A DNA stretch of 34,041 bases from Candidatus Cloacimonetes bacterium 4572_55 (GTDB lineage Bacteria > 4572-55): positions 1 through 34,041 of the forward strand of contig NBMB01000026.1 of the NCBI GenBank assembly GCA_002084765.1. Direction: 5' to 3'. The translations under genes were made by a program, and so were the position numbers. How positions within the stretch are numbered: position 1 is the stretch's first letter; every line of letters begins with the position of its first letter. The notes beneath the pieces were generated by a model that had not been told where the DNA came from, made no database searches, and worked only from the letters and a program-made list of their open reading frames with translations. Shown here piece by piece: positions 32,618 to 34,041 of this stretch.

Positions 32618-32767
32618 CTCTGTGACTCTGTTGCGAATATAGTGAAATGCGCGCAAAAGCTCCGTTTTCCTGAAAAAAATTTGGCAAAAAAGATATAATT
32701 CTTTAATTATCAATTCTTAATCTGCGATAATCTGCGGATCGATTTCCGTGATGACGAATAATCCAGG
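32618..32767 (-). repeat. Dispersed repeat, copy B (about 150 bp, inverted relative to A)
   Basis: The reverse complement of this stretch matches 23842-23990 almost throughout. Copy B lacks one 9-base GCAGATTAC unit and has about ten extra bases after AAGAATTGAT. It ends 21 bases before the lipoprotein start codon, so that gene's promoter must lie inside or before the repeat. Confidence 0.9.
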
Positions 32768-32788
32768 TTAGAAAATGGGAGGTGAGAA

Positions 32789-33640
32789 ATGAGAAAGTCA
32801 AGATGGATCCTTTTACTGTTAATTGCGGTCGTTTTGGTTATGGGATGCGACGACGATTGCTGGGACGACGATTGCGACGATGAATATTATGATCGATACC
32901 CGCCCGACATGCCGACTGGGTTTTACAGCGTGACCGGAGACCAAGAGGTGCGGCTTTATTGGGATCATAACCACGAAAGCGATCTGGACGGTTACAAACT
33001 CTATTGGAACGACGAGCCTTACGGAAATTTTGAACTGGTCACGTTCACTAATAATGATTATTATTTGGATCGAAGTGTAGAAAATGGACGAACCTATTAT
33101 TACGCATTGGCAGCAATCGATTACAACGGAAATGAGAGCGAATTGACGTATGAAGATATTTTCGACACGCCGCGCCCAGAAGGGTATAACGTACGCCTTT
33201 TTCCTTTGAACGGGAATGAGTACGACCAAGATCGAGCGGGATGGGATTTTGATTTCTATCAAACCCGATATTGGGAAGACCCCCGCAGCGACATGACGTA
33301 TGAATATTATTGGGATGAAGACCACGGAAGAGATTTTCACTACCTCAATTTTCCGTCTGGCGTGAAAATTCAATACTGGGGAATGATCGACCATCTGGAT
33401 GAGATTAATTACGCGCCAAATTATAACTGGGAAAACCCGGAATGGGTCGAGCTGGAGGAGGGCGAGGCGTATGTCCTAAAAATCTATCGCCCTACCAGAG
33501 AAGTGCATTATGCCAAGATTCATATCACCCATTTAGATGCTGGTATGATGACTTTCGATTGGGCATACCAAATCGATCCTGATAACAGAGAATTGCGCCT
33601 GAAGCCCGTGCCCGATAAACAGGATAACGCGACGAAATAA
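32789..33640 (+). CDS. Lipoprotein with Cys/Asp-rich N-terminus and fibronectin type III-like domain
   Basis: A lipoprotein signal (RKSRWILLLLIAVVLVMGC) ends in the lipobox VMGC, with lipidated C20. The mature N-terminus is CDDDCWDDDCDDE, with Cys at 20, 24 and 29 spaced by Asp clusters. Residues about 38-125 form a fibronectin type III-like domain (PPDMPTGFYSVTGDQEVRLY, GYKLYWNDEPYGNFELV, TYYYALAAIDYNGNESEL). The remainder is rich in Tyr, Asp and Trp and is unrecognised. GGGAGGTGAG precedes the ATG. It is probably anchored in the outer or inner membrane; Asp at +2 would mean inner-membrane retention in enterobacteria, a rule that may not hold here. Function unknown. Confidence 0.85.
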   Translation: MRKSRWILLLLIAVVLVMGCDDDCWDDDCDDEYYDRYPPDMPTGFYSVTGDQEVRLYWDHNHESDLDGYKLYWNDEPYGNFELVTFTNNDYYLDRSVENGRTYYYALAAIDYNGNESELTYEDIFDTPRPEGYNVRLFPLNGNEYDQDRAGWDFDFYQTRYWEDPRSDMTYEYYWDEDHGRDFHYLNFPSGVKIQYWGMIDHLDEINYAPNYNWENPEWVELEEGEAYVLKIYRPTREVHYAKIHITHLDAGMMTFDWAYQIDPDNRELRLKPVPDKQDNATK

Positions 33641-33716
33641 TGGGTAGTCACCCTATTGCATATTGTTGCTTCACGTATTATCTTAAGTGATTGCATCCCA
33701 TTATTTTACTTATAAC

Positions 33717-34041
33717 ATGTTGAGGTCGCGGCTATGTGTAACAACTCCTGTGAAGAATATTATAAAATTTGGTAAAAGTCAAGATCGTTGTCATACGTGC
33801 CAAAAAACTTTTACCGATACCCGAGGCACGATTTTTTATGGTCGTCGCACGGTCGTCGCACGGCCGCTTCTAAGATTATTCGCGCCCTGATTATGATTGC
33901 TGAGGGTAACTGCATCAGCAGTGTATCTCGACAAACAGGTCATAAAGCAGACACGATTTCCGATTGGCTAAAAGCGGCGGCGCACCATGTCAATGAAATT
34001 GAGTCCATATTGATGAAAGAACACCGCATCAATCGAGCCCA
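33717..34041 (+). pseudogene. IS1-like transposase, frameshifted by an 11-bp duplication (3' end outside window)
   Basis: The first frame encodes a zinc-ribbon-like start (RCHTCQKTFTDTRGTIFYGRRT) as in IS1-type InsA proteins. It then runs into an unrelated tail and a stop near 33890. The expected continuation, KIIRALIMIAEGNCISSVSR and HKADTISDWLKAAAHHVNEI, is in another frame. The 11-base GGTCGTCGCAC is present twice in tandem at 33840-33861; removing one copy restores one continuous frame, GRRTAASKIIRALIMIAEG, to the window end. The first Cys pair of the ribbon also looks degraded. A left end of the element may lie near 33643, but the terminal inverted repeat cannot be confirmed because the right end lies outside. 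Confidence 0.8.
33840..33861 (+). repeat. 11-bp tandem duplication causing the transposase frameshift
   Basis: GGTCGTCGCAC is repeated exactly (33840-33850 and 33851-33861). The length is not a multiple of three. Confidence 0.95.

Larger units (their letters stand above)
33643..34041 (+). mobile_element. IS1-like insertion sequence remnant (left part only)
   Basis: Inferred from the transposase pseudogene. GGGTAGTCACCC at about 33642-33653, directly after the lipoprotein stop, is a plausible left terminus. The boundary and target duplication cannot be verified from this window. Confidence 0.5.

Overview
The window looks like a chromosomal segment of an uncultured-type bacterium of the FCB group (Calditrichota / KSB1 / Zixibacteria-like), not a true Bacteroidota. 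The FCB assignment rests on a secreted subtilase ending in a type IX (Por) secretion sorting-domain sequence, an O/P-type porin, a DUF481 barrel and a stand-alone carboxypeptidase-regulatory-like domain protein. Clear Shine-Dalgarno sequences (rplS, rpsP, ald, the ParB-like gene) argue against Bacteroidota proper. This placement is inference; no rRNA or tRNA gene was seen.

Layout. 1-675: 3' part of a gene with in-frame 30-bp repeats, open at the window edge. 788-3108: an AT-rich defence patch with a fused adenine methyltransferase/Mrr-like nuclease, an MNT nucleotidyltransferase antitoxin, and a HEPN toxin gene broken by an internal loss. 3105-6086: a tightly packed trio of family 2 glycosyltransferase, ParB-like protein and spore-photoproduct-lyase-like radical SAM protein. 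6182-11615: a housekeeping block ffh / rpsP-khpA-rimM-trmD-SPOUT methyltransferase / rplS, interrupted between ffh and rpsP by an Rpn-family nuclease gene with a 12-bp coding repeat; a good intrinsic terminator closes the block. 11750-23794: an envelope block of DUF481 barrel, 1378-residue secreted subtilase, O/P porin and 1906-residue alpha-2-macroglobulin with a C-x-E-Q thioester motif.

24127-27528: a carboxypeptidase-like-domain protein, two zinc-ribbon proteins with identical cysteine spacing, and hpnC (squalene/hopanoid branch), all packed or overlapping. On the minus strand follow an HAD phosphatase with a cyclic-nucleotide-domain histidine kinase (28721-29509, 27477-28691), then an ald / acyl-CoA transferase pair (32070-29638) that suggests alanine and hydroxy-acid or acetate fermentation metabolism. 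32279-32458 holds the 3' stub of a lost minus-strand gene with its terminator intact. 32789-33640 encodes a Cys/Asp-rich lipoprotein, and the window ends in an IS1-like transposase frameshifted by an exact 11-bp duplication.

The most interesting candidates are the ParB-like/SPL-like pair, the zinc-ribbon pair coupled to hpnC, the three-part restriction-modification fusion, and several well-defined scars: the deleted HEPN gene, the 10-bp duplication at the hpnC/kinase junction, the 11-bp duplication in the transposase, and a 150-bp repeat present twice in opposite orientation about 8.6 kb apart.
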